Source: Rhizobacter sp. (lineage in GTDB: Bacteria > Pseudomonadota > Gammaproteobacteria > Burkholderiales > Burkholderiaceae). From it: 7,988 nucleotides of DNA. Location of the stretch: contig JACMKW010000342.1 of assembly GCA_014379885.1 (NCBI GenBank), forward strand, positions 1 to 7,988, given 5' to 3'. The notes below the pieces were generated by a model. That model searched no databases, had not been told where the DNA came from, and saw nothing but the letters and a program-made list of their open reading frames with translations. Positions 6,469 to 7,988 of this stretch are shown here, piece by piece; position 1 is the first letter of the stretch; every line of letters starts with the position of its first letter. Position numbers and translations under genes: made by a program.

Positions 6469-6496
6469 CCGTTCGCCCTGAGCTTGTCGAAGGGCC
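6469..6496 (+). repeat. REP-like dispersed repeat, unit 3 of 3
   Basis: CCGTTCGCCCTGAGCTTGTC then GAAGGGCC is a third copy, in the same orientation as unit 1. It ends 15 bp before the ligase ATG and so forms most of that gene's leader. It can pair with unit 2 in competition with unit 1. Confidence 0.88.
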
Positions 6497-6511
6497 CGTC
6501 ACCCAAACACC

Positions 6512-7988
6512 ATGGACTCCATCTCCGCCTATTTCGAAAAAGACTACGGCGTCATCGCCGAGCTGATCCACACCCACGCCAAACGCGACCCGAATCACAC
6601 CGCCGTCATCGACAAGCAGTGCAGCGTCACCTACGGCCAGCTCGACGCAATGATGGACCGCGTGGCCGCTGCGCTGAAGCGCGACGGCGTGAAGCCGCGC
6701 GACGCGATTGCCATCTGCGCCCTGTCATCGGTGCACTACACCGCCGTGTTCCTGGGCGCACTGCGCGCCGGTGTGGTGGTGGCACCGCTCGCCCCCGGGT
6801 CGACGGTCGAGCAGCTGCAAGGCATGTTGAAAGACGCGGGCGCCAAGCTGCTCTTCACCGAAGACAGTGCGGCCGAAGCCGTGAAGGCCGGGCAAGCCAT
6901 GAAGCTGCCCTGCATCTCGCTCGATGGCTCCCCGATTGGCCGACAGCTCAAGGATTGGGTTGCGCCCGCTGGCACCAGGTTCAAGGCCGTGACACCGAAG
7001 CCCGATTGGGCCTTCAACATCATCTATTCCTCGGGCACCACCGGTAGCCCCAAGGGCATCGTGCAACCGCACAGCATGCGCTGGGCCCATGTGCGCCGCG
7101 GCGGCGGGGCCTACAACTACGGGCCGCACGGCATCACCATCCTGGCCACACCGCTGTACAGCAACACCACGCTGGTGGTGTTCTTCCCCACGCTGGCCTG
7201 GGGCGGCACGCTGGTGCTCATGCCCAAGTTCGATGCCACTGGCTACCTGAAGCTCGCCGAGAAACACCGCGCCACGCACACGATGCTGGTGCCGGTGCAG
7301 TACCAGCGCATCATGGCCGTGCCCGATTTCGACCGATACAACCTGAAGAGCTTCACCGCCAAGTTCTGCACCAGCGCGCCCTTCGGCGCTGCGCTGAAGG
7401 CCGACATCGTGAAGCGTTGGCCGGGCACGCTGAACGAGTTCTACGGCATGACCGAAGGCGGTGGCACCTGCATTCTGGAAGCCCACCTCCACCCGACCAA
7501 GCTGCACACCGTGGGCAAGCCTGCCGAAGGCCACGACATTCGCCTCATCGACGATGACGGCAAGGAACTGCCACCGGGCGTGACAGGCGAGTTGGTGGGT
7601 CGTTCGGTCTCGATGATGACCGGCTACCACGCCCAGCCCGGCAAGACGCGCGAAGCCGAGTGGTACAGCCCAGAAGGCCTGCGTTTCATCCGCACCGGCG
7701 ATGTGGGCCGCTTCGACGAAGACGGCTTCCTGACGCTGATGGACCGGCGCAAGGACATGGTGATCAGCGGCGGCTTCAACATCTATCCCAGCGACCTGGA
7801 AGCCGTGCTGCGCGAGCATCCGGCCGTGGCCGACGCCGCGGTGATCGGCGTGCCGTCGCCGGAATGGGGCGAGACGCCGGTGGCTTATGTCGTGCCGGTC
7901 GACGGCGCCGCCGAGAGCCCGGACCAGATCCGGGCGTGGTTCAACGAACGCGTCGGCAAGACGCAACGGCTGGCCGGCCTGCGCTTCA
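6512..7988 (+). CDS. AMP-forming acyl-CoA synthetase/ligase, 3' end missing
   Basis: This class I adenylate-forming enzyme (AMP-binding, PF00501 plus PF13193) activates a carboxylic acid with ATP and joins it to CoA. The window shows 492 codons of a usual 510-550. Motifs in order: P-loop YSSGTTGSPKG (172-182), FYGMTEGG (310-317), TGD (395-397) and the hinge block DRRKDMVISGGFNIYPSDLE (411-430). The acceptor-side GVPSPEWGETPVAYV follows. The catalytic Lys near the C-terminus lies beyond the window. The ATG at 6512 is chosen because an in-frame TGA occurs at 6479-6481 with no other start between, and MDSISAYFEKDYG is a plausible N-terminus. No good ribosome site is seen: the nearest AAGGG, at 6490-6494 inside a repeat unit, is about 17 bases away. 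Domain signatures do not give acid specificity; the neighbours suggest a catabolic, possibly aromatic or branched acid. Confidence 0.94.
   Translation, partial: MDSISAYFEKDYGVIAELIHTHAKRDPNHTAVIDKQCSVTYGQLDAMMDRVAAALKRDGVKPRDAIAICALSSVHYTAVFLGALRAGVVVAPLAPGSTVEQLQGMLKDAGAKLLFTEDSAAEAVKAGQAMKLPCISLDGSPIGRQLKDWVAPAGTRFKAVTPKPDWAFNIIYSSGTTGSPKGIVQPHSMRWAHVRRGGGAYNYGPHGITILATPLYSNTTLVVFFPTLAWGGTLVLMPKFDATGYLKLAEKHRATHTMLVPVQYQRIMAVPDFDRYNLKSFTAKFCTSAPFGAALKADIVKRWPGTLNEFYGMTEGGGTCILEAHLHPTKLHTVGKPAEGHDIRLIDDDGKELPPGVTGELVGRSVSMMTGYHAQPGKTREAEWYSPEGLRFIRTGDVGRFDEDGFLTLMDRRKDMVISGGFNIYPSDLEAVLREHPAVADAAVIGVPSPEWGETPVAYVVPVDGAAESPDQIRAWFNERVGKTQRLAGLRF

Noticed and set aside
6338..6598. Small - strand frame across the three repeat units
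   Set aside because: Its peptide contains FGLSLSKP, FRQAQGERG and STSSGRT, which are typical spurious translations of this repeat family.
6725..7966. Long open frame of 413 codons on the - strand
   Set aside because: It lies fully opposite the acyl-CoA ligase, whose motifs are unmistakable. Its translation is low-complexity, His/Arg/Gly/Val-rich, with no recognisable domain, as expected of antisense frames in GC-rich DNA.

Overview
The window is GC-rich, densely coding DNA with all seven recognisable genes on the + strand. Protein similarity recalled from memory and two intergenic repeat families point to a betaproteobacterium of the order Burkholderiales (Rubrivivax/Methylibium/Variovorax-like). 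That placement is an inference, because no rRNA or other marker gene is present.

Layout: (1) 1-687, the 3' part of etfA, the electron transfer flavoprotein alpha subunit, cut by the window start. (2) 768-1541, a class II aldolase/adducin-family protein. (3) 1572-2498, a GhrA-type glyoxylate/hydroxypyruvate reductase. (4) 2551-3837, an exported lipoprotein serine hydrolase of the beta-lactamase/EstB fold. (5) 3959-5167, a periplasmic substrate-binding protein of the branched-chain amino acid (LivK) type without its permease or ATPase in view. (6) 5305-6360, a cyclase-family (PF04199, kynurenine formamidase-like) hydrolase with an altered metal-binding motif. (7) 6512 to the window end, an AMP-forming acyl-CoA ligase, cut by the window end.

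The first three gene junctions are short (80, 30 and 52 bp) and carry no obvious repeat, as expected for an operon. The next three are 121, 137 and 151 bp, and each holds dispersed repeats: a REP-like inverted pair, then a nested ATTCCC/GGGAAT element similar to neisserial dRS3, then three REP-like units. These may act as mRNA hairpins that adjust expression inside one transcript, or they may split it.

Together the genes read as an accessory catabolic island: capture of a small molecule in the periplasm, hydrolysis of a ring or ester, CoA activation, beta-oxidation-type dehydrogenation feeding electrons to ETF, and handling of 2-oxo or 2-hydroxy acid fragments. The substrate cannot be read from the sequence. 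I see no phage, transposase, CRISPR, toxin-antitoxin or defence system, and no clearly new system. The most distinctive items are the cyclase metal-site variant with its acidic DxDxDG insertion and the composite intergenic repeats.
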